From the NCBI GenBank assembly GCA_965220095.1, contig OZ244805.1, forward strand, positions 2,418,001 through 2,482,000: a stretch of 64,000 bases of DNA, written 5' to 3'. The position numbers were made by a program, and so were the translations under genes. The notes below the pieces were generated by a model that made no database searches, had not been told where the DNA came from, and was given only the letters and a program-made list of their open reading frames with translations. How positions within the stretch are numbered: the first letter of the stretch is position 1; every line of letters starts with the position of its first letter. Shown one piece after another: positions 54,001-63,694 of this stretch. This DNA comes from Bin87 sp965220095. Lineage in GTDB: Bacteria > Chloroflexota > Dehalococcoidia > Lucifugimonadales > UBA3495.

Positions 54001-55313
54001 TGACCTTCTCCGCGCCGGATTCCAAAGACGGCCCAACGATAAAGGACCCGGCGCCGACGGTGGCGATTGCCCTGTCCCCCTCCGGCTCCGTGGAGCCGGG
54101 CACTGCCATCGGCGTCACCATGAGGTTCAGCGGGCTGGAGTCCGACTCGGACACCGGCACCACCGATTACATCTTCCGGGCCGACGTGAAGGACGCGGAG
54201 AACGGGGACGCCGACGGGTGCGAGGACCAGGCCAATGGCTACGGTCTGGGCGTGGACCGCTATATGTACCAGGTGGACGAGGACCCGGAGGTCCGCACCG
54301 GGACCATTTCCGGCGGCTGCCCGGCCGGGGCCTACACCCTGCGGGCCAGCGTCTCCTCCCCCGACAACGTGGAGTTGGCCTCGGCCAGCGCGAGCTTCTC
54401 GGTCCGAGAACCGGAGACGCCGCTCTCCAAAGACGCCGCCCTGGGCGGGCTGACGCTGAGCGGGGTGGACATCGGAACCTTCGACCCGGACACCAGCGGG
54501 TACGCCGCCGACGTGGACAATGACGTGACGGAAACCACGGTCACCGCCACGGTGAACGTCGGAGGCGCGAGCTACCTGATCAAGCTGGACGGGGTGGCCG
54601 ACGCTGACGGGGTAATCCCCTTGGCCGTGGGCAGCAACGTCATCACCATCCAGGTCACGGCGGAGGATGGGGAGACGACCAGGACCTACACCGTCACGGT
54701 GACCAGGGCCGCGCCGCCGCTTTCAAGCGACGCCACCCTGAGCGGGCTGGAACTGAGCGGGGTGGACATCGGAGGCTTCGATCCGGCAACCACCGACTAC
54801 ACCGCCAGCGTTGCCAACGACGTAACGGAAACTACGGTGACGGCGGCGGTGAACGAAGACGGGGCGACCTATCTGGTCAAGCTGGACGGTGTTGCCGATA
54901 GCGGCGGGACCGTCTCCCTGGCCGAGGGAAGCAACGTCATCGCCATCGAGGTCACCGCCAAGGACGGAGAGACGGCGAAGACCTACACCGTAACCGTCAC
55001 CAGGGCCGAGCCGCCACTCTCCAAAGACGCCACCCTGAGCGGGCTGACGCTGAGCGGCGCGCCCTTCGCCTTCGACCAGGCCATCGAGAGCTACGAGGTC
55101 AGCGTCGGCCACGAGGTGGAGCAGACCACCATAACGGCGGAGACCAACGACGAAGCCGCCAGCTATGAAGTGGCGCTGGTGCTTTCCGCGAGCTATGAAG
55201 ACGGAACCGTCGGCCTGGCCGTGGGCGCCAACCTCATCGTTCTCCTGGTGACGGCTGCGGATGGGGAGACGACGAAGACCTACACCGTCACTGTCGCCAG
55301 GGCCGAGGCCTGA
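51045..55313 (+). CDS. Giant exported LRR/cadherin-like surface protein
   Basis: 1,422 residues. Order: signal peptide (LATLGAFALFVLAGVPLTYP, cut near AQA), an Ig-like domain (~35-150), a TPEPTPEP linker, a first LRR block (~200-470) of near-identical 24-residue units (LSSLPPGIFDELGSL), a beta domain, a second, more diverged LRR block (~644-880; LPEDIFEGLAALTTLYL), a beta domain, a second copy of the first Ig-like domain (~1000-1120) and three cadherin-like sandwich domains (LSGVDIGTFDPDTSGYAADV). No membrane anchor is seen. It probably binds protein or polysaccharide outside the cell. The start at 51045 follows a GTGAGG-type site. Confidence 0.88.
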   Translation: MKRQLPFAVLATLGAFALFVLAGVPLTYPAQAQSSPSVAVSFSSASVEEGSAITVTMSFGGLESDADTDTKDYVFRADVVDSEDGDANECEDQAGGYGLGVDRYIHQVDENPEVRTGSVSADCPAGDYTVRASIASPENVELASARASFKVTTPAPEPTPEPTPEPTPAPEPIPEPGICDRTYQVREAIQSKVFKELMNSRGSRPGCQDITDAQLARIKFLYLPSVGHLKIGDLAGLTGVKYLHMDNAGGSLPPGVFDELGSLEQLELDDNGLSSLPPGIFDELGSLHWLHLDNNKLSSLPPGVFDELGSLERLHLKNNRLSSLPPGIFDELGGLGELYLKNNRLSSLPPGVFDGLGSLRVLNLRNNRLSSLPPGVFDELGSLCWFYLSNNGLSSLPPGIFDELGSLEELYLENNGLSSLPPGIFDELGSLRWLELSSNQLRSLPPRLLPRHVEWPTDYFGNVSFGTVYMVTVYMVGNRLTELPDALFEVENLRLGTLHLEDNPGSPFTYSMEAEAISQSVDDAGIHTARVRYKVAQGAPAMMTAALKVSGGAASTESVTIGSGSVSSDEIVVTQSEAGQPVTLTLQKVSPHIPSPFAPGSILNTWPRFDHIGFFGVRFAAGAPLTLFADSSLPPVEPGEPKGICGRTPQVRDAILGKLPGVSDCAAVTDADLSGVSGRLDLNVQETGEEMTALQPGDFAGLTNLQLLYLTDNSLETLPEDIFEGLAALTTLYLQSNGLKELPEDIFDGLGSLTGLHLQNNKLSTLPEGVFDGLTSLTGLFLTRNQLSELPEDVFEGLTGLKTLYLDGNELSTLSEEVFDGLTSLRELRLNSNSLSELPAGVFEGLANLRSLALEHNDLETLPAGVFAGLTGLEKLLLGGKEAPFTLTAELERRGGDAVAVKVVEGAPFAMAVKLSAAGGTLSKETVTIEAGSVSSEEISIAPAAEGGTEVTVSVASAEFIGVVVSVGGVEGYSGVQTGLGQPLTLTFSAPDSKDGPTIKDPAPTVAIALSPSGSVEPGTAIGVTMRFSGLESDSDTGTTDYIFRADVKDAENGDADGCEDQANGYGLGVDRYMYQVDEDPEVRTGTISGGCPAGAYTLRASVSSPDNVELASASASFSVREPETPLSKDAALGGLTLSGVDIGTFDPDTSGYAADVDNDVTETTVTATVNVGGASYLIKLDGVADADGVIPLAVGSNVITIQVTAEDGETTRTYTVTVTRAAPPLSSDATLSGLELSGVDIGGFDPATTDYTASVANDVTETTVTAAVNEDGATYLVKLDGVADSGGTVSLAEGSNVIAIEVTAKDGETAKTYTVTVTRAEPPLSKDATLSGLTLSGAPFAFDQAIESYEVSVGHEVEQTTITAETNDEAASYEVALVLSASYEDGTVGLAVGANLIVLLVTAADGETTKTYTVTVARAEA

Positions 55314-55550
55314 CGAACCGAAGCCGGCGCCAGGCAGCCCGCCCGGCGTGCCCACCGGCGAGGCGCCCGGAAGGAGTCAAGTGCCGCTGGACTGGAACGA
55401 CGTGGAGGGCGCGGCGTATTACCTGGTGCGCTTTCGGGATGCCACCGACCGGTGGAATTTCCCACCGGGGAGATGGGCATTGTCCTTGAGGGTTCCGGCG
55501 CAACGGTAAGCAATCTGCCCGTGGGGTATGGCTTGGCAAGCAGCGCCTAA
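55314..55550 (+). pseudogene. Detached C-terminal domain of the LRR protein
   Basis: Beyond the stop at 55313 another frame reads PAPGSPPGVPTGEAPGRSQV, PLDWNDVEGAAYYLVRFRDA and, after another shift, EFPTGEMGIVLEGSGATVSN up to TAA at 55550. This is an FN3-like module that probably once ended the 1,422-residue protein; frameshifts at ~55312 and ~55455 separated it. Confidence 0.6.
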
Positions 55551-55610
55551 GGGGGACAGGAAGGTAGCGGCATCGGCCAGCGCCAATACGAGTGAAAGGA
55601 GACCACGGAC

Positions 55611-58600
55611 ATGACAGTATCCCCTCTTCGTATCCGCTGGCTCGCAGTCGTGGCAGTTCTGGCCAGCGCCGTCGTTCTAAGCGCCTGTAGCGACGATCCG
55701 GCTCCCACGCCGGAGCCAACGGCTGCTCCGACCGCCGCGCCAACGGACACCCCCACACCAGAGCCAACGGCTACTCCGACTGCCACTCAAACGGACACGC
55801 CTGCTCCCGCCGCAGTTGATAGGGCCGCGCTGGTGGCGCTCTACGAAGCGACGGATGGAGCCAACTGGACGAGCAACGACAACTGGCTGAGCGACAGGCC
55901 AATCGGAGAATGGCACGGCGTAATCGCTGACCTCAGCGGGCGCGTCACCGAGCTGTCCCTCTCCGAGAACGAATTGAGCGGTCAAATACCGGCGGAGTTG
56001 GGCAACCTCTCCAACCTGGAATCCCTGTGGCTCGGGTATAACCAGTTAAGCGGTGATATATCGGCGGAGTTGGGCAGCCTCGCCAACCTGGGATGGCTGT
56101 GGCTCGAGAATAATCAGTTGAGCGGTGAGATACCGGCGGAGCTGGGCAACCTTGCCAACCTGGTAGAGCTGAATTTCTCTGTTAACCAGTTGAGCGGAAA
56201 GATACCGGCGGAACTGGGCAACCTCGCCAGCCTGGAATGGCTATGGCTCTGGGATAACCAGTTGAGCGGCGAGATACCGGTGGGGCTAGGCAACCTCGCC
56301 AACCTGGAAAGGTTGTGGCTCAATGATAACCAGTTGAGCGGAGAGATACCGGCGGAACTGGGCAACCTCACCAACCTGGGATCACTGGACCTCGATGGAA
56401 ACCAGTTGAGCGGCGAGATACCTGGATATCTGGGCAGCCTCGCCAACCTGTACACGCTCGCCCTGGGGGATAACCAGTTGAGCGGCGAGATGCCGGAGGA
56501 ACTGGGCAGCCTAGCCAACCTGCAATCGCTGTACCTCGCCGGTAACCAGCTGGGCGGGTGCGTGCCGGGCAGCTTACGAGACCAGTTGGATATGGACTAC
56601 TCCGACCTGGGAGGGCTGCCGTTCTGCGGCGCCGCATCCGAGCCCGCAGTCGTCGAGACGGACCGGGCCGCGCTGGTGGCGCTCTACGAAGCGACGAACG
56701 GAGCCAACTGGACAAGCAACGACAACTGGCTGAGCGACAGGCCAATCGGAGAATGGCACGGCGTGATCACTGACCGCAGCGGGCGCGTCACCGAACTGTC
56801 CCTCGACTTTAACCGGTTGAGCGGTGAGATACCGGAGGAGTTGGGCAGCCTCGTCAACCTTCAATACCTGCTCCTCTCTGAGAACCGGTTGAGCGGCGAG
56901 ATACCGGCGGAACTGGGCAACCTCTCCAACCTGAAATGGCTGGGATTTGCCAGAAACCAGTTGAGCGGGGAGATACCGGGGGAGTTGGGCAACCTCGTCA
57001 ACCTGCAAGAGCTGTTCCTCTCTGAGAACCAGTTGAGCGGCGAGATACCGGCCGAGTTGGGCAACCTTCCAAACCTACTAGTGCTGTATCTCTCCGGCAA
57101 CCGGTTGACCAGGTGCCTACCCGAGGGGTTGGGAGAGATACAGGAAAGTGACCTCAACATCATGTCCATTCGTCCGCCCTTGTGCGGAACAACCCCGGCG
57201 AGCATGATCGCGGCGGGCGGCACAATCGCAGTCCTTCAGTCTCTTGAGTCACTGTCCGACGCTCATCGGAGAGCTGGCACAGAGTTTGAGTGGTCGCAGG
57301 TGTCGGGTCCGCCCGTTGAACTCCTCGATGCGAATGCTGAGTATGCTCGGTTCACGGCCCCGGTGGTCGTTGAAGACACCATCTTGGTGTTTGTGCTGAA
57401 AGCCGAATATCAGAACGACGTCACGGTGATCGATACTGTGCCGATACGCGTCGTTCCCGTGAGAACGGAGAGGGTGTTGGCCGCTTTGGTGGACTTTCTT
57501 GACGTGGACCCTGAAGAAAGACCCTTTACCAGGGAGGATATCGTCAAGCTCCTTGAGGATAATGACGATTCTTTGAGCAATTTCATTGCTCTGACCTCGC
57601 GCAATTTGGTGAGCGTTGACTTTGACGTCCTGGACTGGATCACTGTCGACAAGGACAGGACGGGCTATCCACCGGATGGTGGTACGGTCGTAGAGGACGT
57701 CGTCAGCAGGATGTCCGACTTTGCCGACTTGAGTCAGTATGACAAGGTGATGCCGTTGATCTTTCCTCTCGACCAAGGGTATCCCGGGTGTCAAGCCTAC
57801 CTGGATAAGGTCCACTGGGACACGCCAAACGGCCGCTTCGAGCTAGGCGCCTCGTGGCTGAGCGGATATGACATGGGTTGTGTAAACAAAGGCAGGATAG
57901 CACACGAGTTTGGACACACATTCGGGTTCGTGCATTCGTACTTGATTGACTGCGCTAAAGAGCCGCCCTTGCCGGCGAGCATGACTGACCCCACTGACAA
58001 GAACAGCTCCTGCTTCTCTCACGGATACGACGGAGATACATATGTGGGGAAAGAGGACGCTGGCATTGCCGCCAACATGGACTTTGACATGCTGGGGGGC
58101 GACCATCGATACGAGAGCTTCTTTCCGGTTCACTTCCACGCAACATGGCAGGATCGAGCCGGATGGTTGGCCGAAGCCCAGGTCGTTGCTGCTAACAGCG
58201 CCGGCGAGTACTGGCTCACCGCTTTGGAATCCCTTACTCCCACACCGAAGGCTGTGAGGATTTTCTTGGGAACCGATCACAAGGGTAACTCCCTATATTA
58301 TCTGATCCAGTATAGGGAGTTCAGCCCGTGGTCCATGGGTTCGCCGGACTCCGGGCAACAGGTGGAGTCTTCGTGCCAAGCCGATGTGAGGCTTGAAGCC
58401 TCCAACATATTTGAGCGTGGGTTATTCAATACTTACTTTTTCAGTGGGTATATCGACGGCGTGAGCGTGGATTCCATATCACGCCCGGGTAAGCCGTTAT
58501 GGGACCCTTACCGTGGCATTCGTATCGAAATACTTGATTGCATAGATACTCCGATAGGTGAGGTTGTCAGGATGCAAGTCAACTTTTCCAAACTGTATAT

Positions 58601-58916
58601 TGACCCGCCGGTAGTCGCCATTTTCGATACTGCCGGAAAAGCGACGATAAAGATGACAAACAACGGCAGCGTACCGATTGACGTTGGCTCTAACTCGATC
58701 GGGGGCAGACATCCGGCCGCATTTGTCGTTGATTCCGACGAATGCAGTGATTCCACAATGAAATCGAAAGCGTCGTGCGAGATCATCCTGTCGCATGTCC
58801 CGACCGACACTGAGGACGATGAACCCAACAATCACGGTGTGTTGAAGATTCCGAACAATGACACGTTGGCGCCCGAGATGACGGTGAGTCTATTTGCGGC
58901 GAATGCAAACCGATGA
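55611..58916 (+). CDS. LRR lipoprotein with a metzincin-type metalloprotease domain
   Basis: 1,101 residues. The signal peptide ends in a lipobox (VLSAC26), followed by a Thr-Pro-Glu linker. Two cassettes follow, each starting DRAALVALYEATDGANWTSN (LRR cap) and continuing with LSGEIPAELGNLANL-type repeats: ~60-345 and ~350-510. The C-terminal half contains HEFGHTFGFVH (His765), the HExxHxxGxxH zinc motif of metzincins, and a beta end domain. A surface-anchored protease with a binding arm is the simplest reading. A GAAAGGAG site precedes the ATG. Intact. Confidence 0.88.
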   Translation: MTVSPLRIRWLAVVAVLASAVVLSACSDDPAPTPEPTAAPTAAPTDTPTPEPTATPTATQTDTPAPAAVDRAALVALYEATDGANWTSNDNWLSDRPIGEWHGVIADLSGRVTELSLSENELSGQIPAELGNLSNLESLWLGYNQLSGDISAELGSLANLGWLWLENNQLSGEIPAELGNLANLVELNFSVNQLSGKIPAELGNLASLEWLWLWDNQLSGEIPVGLGNLANLERLWLNDNQLSGEIPAELGNLTNLGSLDLDGNQLSGEIPGYLGSLANLYTLALGDNQLSGEMPEELGSLANLQSLYLAGNQLGGCVPGSLRDQLDMDYSDLGGLPFCGAASEPAVVETDRAALVALYEATNGANWTSNDNWLSDRPIGEWHGVITDRSGRVTELSLDFNRLSGEIPEELGSLVNLQYLLLSENRLSGEIPAELGNLSNLKWLGFARNQLSGEIPGELGNLVNLQELFLSENQLSGEIPAELGNLPNLLVLYLSGNRLTRCLPEGLGEIQESDLNIMSIRPPLCGTTPASMIAAGGTIAVLQSLESLSDAHRRAGTEFEWSQVSGPPVELLDANAEYARFTAPVVVEDTILVFVLKAEYQNDVTVIDTVPIRVVPVRTERVLAALVDFLDVDPEERPFTREDIVKLLEDNDDSLSNFIALTSRNLVSVDFDVLDWITVDKDRTGYPPDGGTVVEDVVSRMSDFADLSQYDKVMPLIFPLDQGYPGCQAYLDKVHWDTPNGRFELGASWLSGYDMGCVNKGRIAHEFGHTFGFVHSYLIDCAKEPPLPASMTDPTDKNSSCFSHGYDGDTYVGKEDAGIAANMDFDMLGGDHRYESFFPVHFHATWQDRAGWLAEAQVVAANSAGEYWLTALESLTPTPKAVRIFLGTDHKGNSLYYLIQYREFSPWSMGSPDSGQQVESSCQADVRLEASNIFERGLFNTYFFSGYIDGVSVDSISRPGKPLWDPYRGIRIEILDCIDTPIGEVVRMQVNFSKLYIDPPVVAIFDTAGKATIKMTNNGSVPIDVGSNSIGGRHPAAFVVDSDECSDSTMKSKASCEIILSHVPTDTEDDEPNNHGVLKIPNNDTLAPEMTVSLFAANANR

Positions 58917-59079
58917 CAGCTTCCGCCGAACAGGAAGTGAAGCCGATGATCTCGGCCCATCGGGAGTCGGAGTTCCGGTGGGCTAGGCGCCCCGCCTCGG
59001 GCTGGGCCATCGTCGAAACCCGAGACTATGGAACGGACTTCCCTGAGCCCTGCCCGAGTCATAACGCAGGAGGTTCGAT

Positions 59080-60258
59080 ATGAGCCAAGGGCCCTATCAC
59101 GTCCGCAACAATATACTGGCGACCTCCCTGTGCTTGGGCCTGTTGGCCCTGGCGCTCGTCGGTTGCGGTTCGGACACTGAGCCTGTCCGAGAGACAACTG
59201 CCGCAACGGACACGGCTTATGCGGGGCTGATGGGAACCATCCCCGACACGCCAGAACTGCGCCAACAGGTATACATCAATGACTACGCTCTGGTCCGCCA
59301 GATGTTTGACGTCCCCCTGCCCGGGCCGGGGGATGACGATGATGCGCTGACGGAATTCTACGAGCGGCCTCCTCCAACAGGATTCGGGGGGGAGGCTGAC
59401 GATCCTCCGGTCAGGGGGTTTGGGGCCATTTCATTCTTCGGCCCGTTCAACCAACACAGGAACATTACGGCTGAGAATCTCCAACATCTTGCCTTCGACG
59501 TGCGGAGCATGGACCAGAGCATTGTAGCCTTTGCGTTCCCCGCCACACTGGACATAGTCCGGGGCCGGTTCGACCCCCAGGCTACCGGCAAGGCCCTGGA
59601 GTCCTGCTCCGAGTGCGAACCGCCCAGCCGAGAGGAGTACGGGGGCGTCTCCTACTATAGCTGGGGCGAGGATTACGCCGATAATCCGCAATTGAGGTTC
59701 GCGCCCCCGGCCTTCGACGAGATTGGCAGAGGGGGGCGTATCGCAGTCCTGGACGAGTACGTATTCCGCACCCTTGGCACCTCCGGCATGGAGGCATTGA
59801 TAGACGCTGGCCTGAATGAGGGCGCCTCCCTGGCGGACGTGGAGGAGTTCCGGATTCTGGCAGGCGGGATGTCCCGGCTGGGGGCCTACACCATGCTCTT
59901 GAGCGATGACGTCGAGGTCTGGGACGCGGCTAACTATACCGCGGCGGGGGGCCCCTGGCTGCGTCCCTACGAGGCATTTGCCACCGGCGCAGGCAAGGAT
60001 GAGAACGGGCCCTATATGGCCCTTGTGTTGGTCCACGCCGACGACGCCTCTGCGGAAGAGAACGTGGGACTGCTGCGCAGGATCATCAAGGAGGAAGGCT
60101 CGGTCCTTTACGATGCCCTATGGTCAGACTACATCGACGTTGAGAGATCGGAAATCCACGCCGAGGGACGTGTACTTCTGGCCAAGCTCAGAGGCGGGTT
60201 CGCCAACAATTGGCGTGATTGGGTGATCCAGCGTGACGGCCTCATATTGCACGAATAG
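59080..60258 (+). CDS. Hypothetical lipoprotein
   Basis: A 392-residue lipoprotein: signal LCLGLLALALVG with lipobox LVGC, then an Asp-rich segment (GPGDDDDALTEFYE) and an alpha/beta domain (VDVRSMDQSIVAFAFPATLD, RIAVLDEYVFRTLGTSGMEA, GAYTMLLSDDVEVWDAANYT). No family is recognised. A GCAGGAGG site lies before the ATG. It follows the LRR-protease gene by 163 bases on the same strand and may be co-expressed; the damaged secreted proteins near 5-8 kb have a similar style. Confidence 0.75.
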   Translation: MSQGPYHVRNNILATSLCLGLLALALVGCGSDTEPVRETTAATDTAYAGLMGTIPDTPELRQQVYINDYALVRQMFDVPLPGPGDDDDALTEFYERPPPTGFGGEADDPPVRGFGAISFFGPFNQHRNITAENLQHLAFDVRSMDQSIVAFAFPATLDIVRGRFDPQATGKALESCSECEPPSREEYGGVSYYSWGEDYADNPQLRFAPPAFDEIGRGGRIAVLDEYVFRTLGTSGMEALIDAGLNEGASLADVEEFRILAGGMSRLGAYTMLLSDDVEVWDAANYTAAGGPWLRPYEAFATGAGKDENGPYMALVLVHADDASAEENVGLLRRIIKEEGSVLYDALWSDYIDVERSEIHAEGRVLLAKLRGGFANNWRDWVIQRDGLILHE

Positions 60259-60365
60259 AAACCGGCCTCCTGTCCACGGTAATTCCGGGCAACAAAAAGA
60301 GCGCGCATACATGGCGGGATAGTGGGAGGGCGATGGCTTCCCTTGGGGTGGGTTCGCCCAGGCCC

Positions 60366-61627
60366 TAAACCGAAGCCAAGGTGAAACCCACATCAGCGTT
60401 GGTTAGAATGAGCGCGGTTGAGTTAGTCGGTGAGCAAATCATGGTGGGGGTTGCTGTTGGGCATGGATGAGATGGGGGCGCTGTTGGAGCGTTGGCGCAT
60501 GGACGAGGCTGAGGCGCGGCGGCGGATGTACCGGGCGCCGACGCCACGGGAGCGGGAACGCTGGCACGCGCTATGGTTGCTGGCGCAGAGCCTGCCCCGT
60601 GCCGCGACACGGGGGTTGGACGGCCGCGGCGGTAGCCCGGGCGTTGGACAGGGATGCCCACACCATTGGCCAATGGACCACGGCATTTGCGGAAGGCGGT
60701 CCGAGGACGCTGTCTTTTGAGCAGTCGGGAGGTTCCCCCCCGCGCTGAGGGGGGATCAGCAGGCCGAATTGAAGGCGGCGGTGCCGGGGTCGCCATCGCA
60801 AGCCGGCATCGACCTATCCAACTGGAACTGGAAGGCGGTGCGGCAATTTATGTCGGACCACTTCGGGTTGTCGCTGAGCCGGAGCAGTTGTCTGAACTAC
60901 CTGCACCGGCTGGGGTTTGTGCTGAAACGCCCCAAGCAGCGACTGCGCAAGGCGGATCCGGTGCGGCGGGAAGCCTTCGTGGGAGAGTATGCGGCGCTGA
61001 CGGCGGCGGCCCGACGGACTGGGGTCAAGATATTCTTCGCTGACGAGGCCCACTTTCGGGCGGATGGGGATCTGCGGGGCAAGTGGGTGTTGCAGGGGGA
61101 ACCGGCCCTGGTGGACTCCACCAGCCCGCGCCGGGCCGAGAAGGCCAGCTACTACTCGGCGGTGTGCCTGGAGACCGGCGAGGTAGAGGTGATGGAACTG
61201 GCGGGCAACAGCAACTCCGCCAGCTCAGCCGACTTCCTGCGGCAACTGAGGGCGCGACACACCGAACCACTGACCGTGATCTGGGACAATTCGCCAGCCC
61301 ATCGTGGCGACGCGCTACGAGCCTACCTCACCACGCCCGGCTTGAACCTGTGCTTGGTCAGCCTGCCCAGTTACCGTCCAGACTTCAATGCTGATGAGGC
61401 CGTCTGGGGCTGGGTGCGCCAGGACGTGACTGCCAACTTGTGCCTGGGCACCAGGGCCGCAGTGCCGGAGAAGGTGGGCGACTTTTTCGCCAACTTGGCT
61501 AGCCGTCGGGACGAGGTCAAACGGCGTTGCCGAACCGTGCTTCAGGCTCGCGTAGCAGAACTGAGTGGCAGCGCCCATGCCGATTTTACGGCCCTGCAAA
61601 TGTAGATTTCACCTTGGCTTCAGTTTA
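60366..61627 (+). mobile_element. IS630-family element, parent of the 150-bp MITEs
   Basis: Ends TAAACCGAAGCCAAGGTG and CACCTTGGCTTCAGTTTA with TA at both tips; TA duplication is the rule for IS630. The ends match MITEs 1-3 at 16-17 of 18 positions. It contains one transposase gene with frameshifts. Confidence 0.88.
60464..61605 (+). pseudogene. IS630 transposase with two compensating frameshifts
   Basis: It starts MDEMGALLERWRMDEAEARR (frame 1), moves to frame 2 near 60610 for ALDRDAHTIGQWTTAFAEGG, and returns near 60740 to frame 1. The catalytic part from 60769 is open: FFADEAHFRADGD (first Asp), LTVIWDNSPAHRGDALRAYL (second Asp) and PDFNADEAVWGWVRQDVTAN (Glu), the DDE plan of IS630. One shift may be programmed, as in some IS630 elements, but two make inactivity more likely. 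Confidence 0.78.
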
Positions 61628-61628
61628 G

Positions 61629-61764
61629 TATTACAACGACGGCTTGAGTCACCGCTTCGGGAACGCTGCTGACCGCAAGGGTCGCCGCAATAGTCTGAGG
61701 ATGCACATCTACGAAGGGAAAGGCAACGCATCCGGTATCCTGCAAAAAATGCGTCGTTGTAATA
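61629..61764. repeat. IS701-type MITE, 136 bp, copy 2
   Basis: Ends TATTACAACGACGG and CGTCGTTGTAATA. Right flank CTAG, left flank TTAG, which overlaps the tip of the IS630 element. Same length and partly the same interior (ACCGCTTCGGGAA, TACGAAGG) as 40187-40322. Confidence 0.86.
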
Positions 61765-61780
61765 CTAGGGGAATGGTAAA

Positions 61781-61886
61781 TACGCGCTCTCAGGCTGGTT
61801 TTGAGCCTTGGATGACTTGTGAGTCGTCCAAGGGCTGAAATCGCTGTCACAGCGCGTATTTGTACCCTCTATGGCGATTTTTCAGG
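61781..61886. repeat. 105-bp dispersed repeat, copy 2
   Basis: Matches 39457-39562 over its whole length (ACGCGCTCTCAGGCTGG ... CCCTCTATGGCGATTT). No transposase fragment adjoins it here. Confidence 0.7.
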
Positions 61887-62228
61887 CAGATCGGATAGCC
61901 GATTTTGGGTGTTTCGGATCGCGGGCGTTTCCAACGCGAAATGGGATGAAAATGGCGGGAGTTCAACTGCAACGCAGTAACCCACCACTGACGTTTACCA
62001 CGGACGACGAGGCGAGCGTCTGTCGTTGATGTTCCCATAGCCGCTGGATTGATGACAGCCGGTTCAGGACACGCCACTTTCGGCGATTCGGGCCGTTTTA
62101 GGCGATTTTGGACGTCTGGAGCGGGAAACGCCCCAATCCAGGACTCGACCGGCTCAACTCAGATTGCATCAGATTCTGGATAGCGGTCTTGCGTTGGTTG
62201 ACGTAACGCGCGTTTTGGGCGAACGAGA
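61887..62228. other. Intergenic stretch with no recognised gene
   Basis: About 340 bases between the repeat and the HNH gene. No coding frame or hairpin of note. Confidence 0.4.
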
Positions 62229-62603
62229 TTACGAAACACTGCTGTAAAGGTGAATGGCAGACTTCCGTTCAAAGTCTGCCATTCGTTCAACATTACGAGT
62301 TAGGCCGCTATCCCCAGCGCCCGTAACCTTGCCACTTAGGTACTCCTGTGGCCGGTCGCCTTTGACGAGGTAGCAGTGGGCACATAGGAGCTGGAGGTTT
62401 TCGATGTTGTCCTGGCCGCCGGCGCGTTGGGTTATGATGTGGGCGACCTGCAGGACGCGGAAGGGGAACTTGCTTCGGCAACCGTTGCACCGTCCTTCTT
62501 GTTGACCGAAGAGGACGTGCTTGTTCTGGCGGTAGAATACCGGGGCGTCTTTATCGACGCGGGACTTGGCTGTCAGGGAAACTGCCGAAGACGGGGTCTC
62601 CAC
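62229..62603 (-). CDS. HNH endonuclease-like protein, probably truncated
   Basis: A 124-residue protein with an HNH/zinc fold: RCNGCRSKFPFRVLQVAHII, GGQDNIENLQLLCAHCYLVK and GDRPQEYL. Two CxxC pairs (CNGC, CAHC) would bind zinc; the His of AHI and the Asn of IENLQLLC fit the H and N of the motif. The Asp usual before the His (DHI) is Ala here. In many relatives this domain follows a DNA-methylase part, absent here, so the gene may be a 3' fragment. No strong ribosome site was seen. Confidence 0.7.
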   Translation of the reverse strand: METPSSAVSLTAKSRVDKDAPVFYRQNKHVLFGQQEGRCNGCRSKFPFRVLQVAHIITQRAGGQDNIENLQLLCAHCYLVKGDRPQEYLSGKVTGAGDSGLTRNVERMADFERKSAIHLYSSVS

Positions 62604-62718
62604 TCAGAACTAATTAGTCAGCATTAAGATAGCAGCAGCTCAGGTCTGATTGGGGGGGTCGTGGGTCACACAAACATTCAACCAGCCTGAACCTATTTGT
62701 CACACACTCGCTTACTGA

Positions 62719-63615
62719 TTACTGATGTCCCATCCAGTGATTGCCGTTGCTGATGACCCTTGCTTGGTTAAAATCATTGCACGGGTCGTTTTGGATTTGG
62801 TCTCCATTAACCGTGGCCACGTTTACAAGTAGGATGGCTTCCGCCCAAGTTCCCTGATCCTGAGGACCGGCCCCCCAAACTTCGCTGGGAGGCAGGATGA
62901 TGTCCCCGGATTGCTGAGCTCCTACGGCCACGTATTCCTCCCTAGTGACGCACAAAGCCGCGAGAGCGCAAATGAAGGCCGCGCGATGGTCGTGGTCTAC
63001 AATAGCTTTAAGAGGATCTGCTAGGTCGGATCCGGGAGCCAGAGATTCAATCAGATCGTGCAAGTAGAGGTGGTTTCCCACCGTGATTTCCCAGTATCTG
63101 TCGACCCTAGGTAGTCTTACATTTACCTGCTGAAAATCCGGTTCAGCAAGGAGAAAGGCTAAGAAAGCGTCAGGGAATGCCTCGACGATGCGATACTGGT
63201 GAATACGATGGAGATGAATCGCCTCGGCTAACTTCAGGTGCCCTTCTTGCTGAAGTGCGAGAACCAAATTAGCCAGGTTGGTGGCGTGGCGGTGGAGGTG
63301 CTGGCCGTTTCCAGAATTGGTTTGACCGGGTTGGCATCGTCCCCGGAAATTACCCCGCGAGAGTAGTGCGTCGGCAGGGCGGTAGCAGTCGACCATCTCC
63401 AACTCATGGACAAGAGGGCCGTCTATCCCAACCCCTGATAAAGCCGTACCTCTAGGTATGAGATTACGTAGGCTCCTCAAACGTTCGTCTCGGTCGGTGC
63501 CGGTGTTGAGGCACCTCCAACTGAAGTAGGCTTGGCCTACGGTGATGAGACACAGCCCCGTGCTGGGACGGTGTTCAGAATAGCCAACGTCAATGCCTAG
63601 GTAATATTCAGGCAT
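62719..63615 (-). CDS. DUF429 family protein (predicted RNase H-fold nuclease)
   Basis: A 298-residue protein. The start at 63615 has an AGGAGG site, so a longer open frame upstream is not used. The first strand is YYLGIDVGYSEHRPSTGLCL and a second acidic strand is LSGVGIDGPLVHELEMVD; VEAFPDAFLAFLL and KAIVDHDHRAAFICALAALC follow. These are the landmarks of DUF429, whose RNase H-like fold suggests a nuclease, with no proven role. Intact; no clear partner. Confidence 0.8.
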   Translation of the reverse strand: MPEYYLGIDVGYSEHRPSTGLCLITVGQAYFSWRCLNTGTDRDERLRSLRNLIPRGTALSGVGIDGPLVHELEMVDCYRPADALLSRGNFRGRCQPGQTNSGNGQHLHRHATNLANLVLALQQEGHLKLAEAIHLHRIHQYRIVEAFPDAFLAFLLAEPDFQQVNVRLPRVDRYWEITVGNHLYLHDLIESLAPGSDLADPLKAIVDHDHRAAFICALAALCVTREEYVAVGAQQSGDIILPPSEVWGAGPQDQGTWAEAILLVNVATVNGDQIQNDPCNDFNQARVISNGNHWMGHQ

Positions 63616-63694
63616 GAACGAACCTCCTCGACCTTTTTGAATGGGCACGCGCGGGCATTTGCCGTTGCAAGTATAGTGCAGCAATCTCGGTGCC

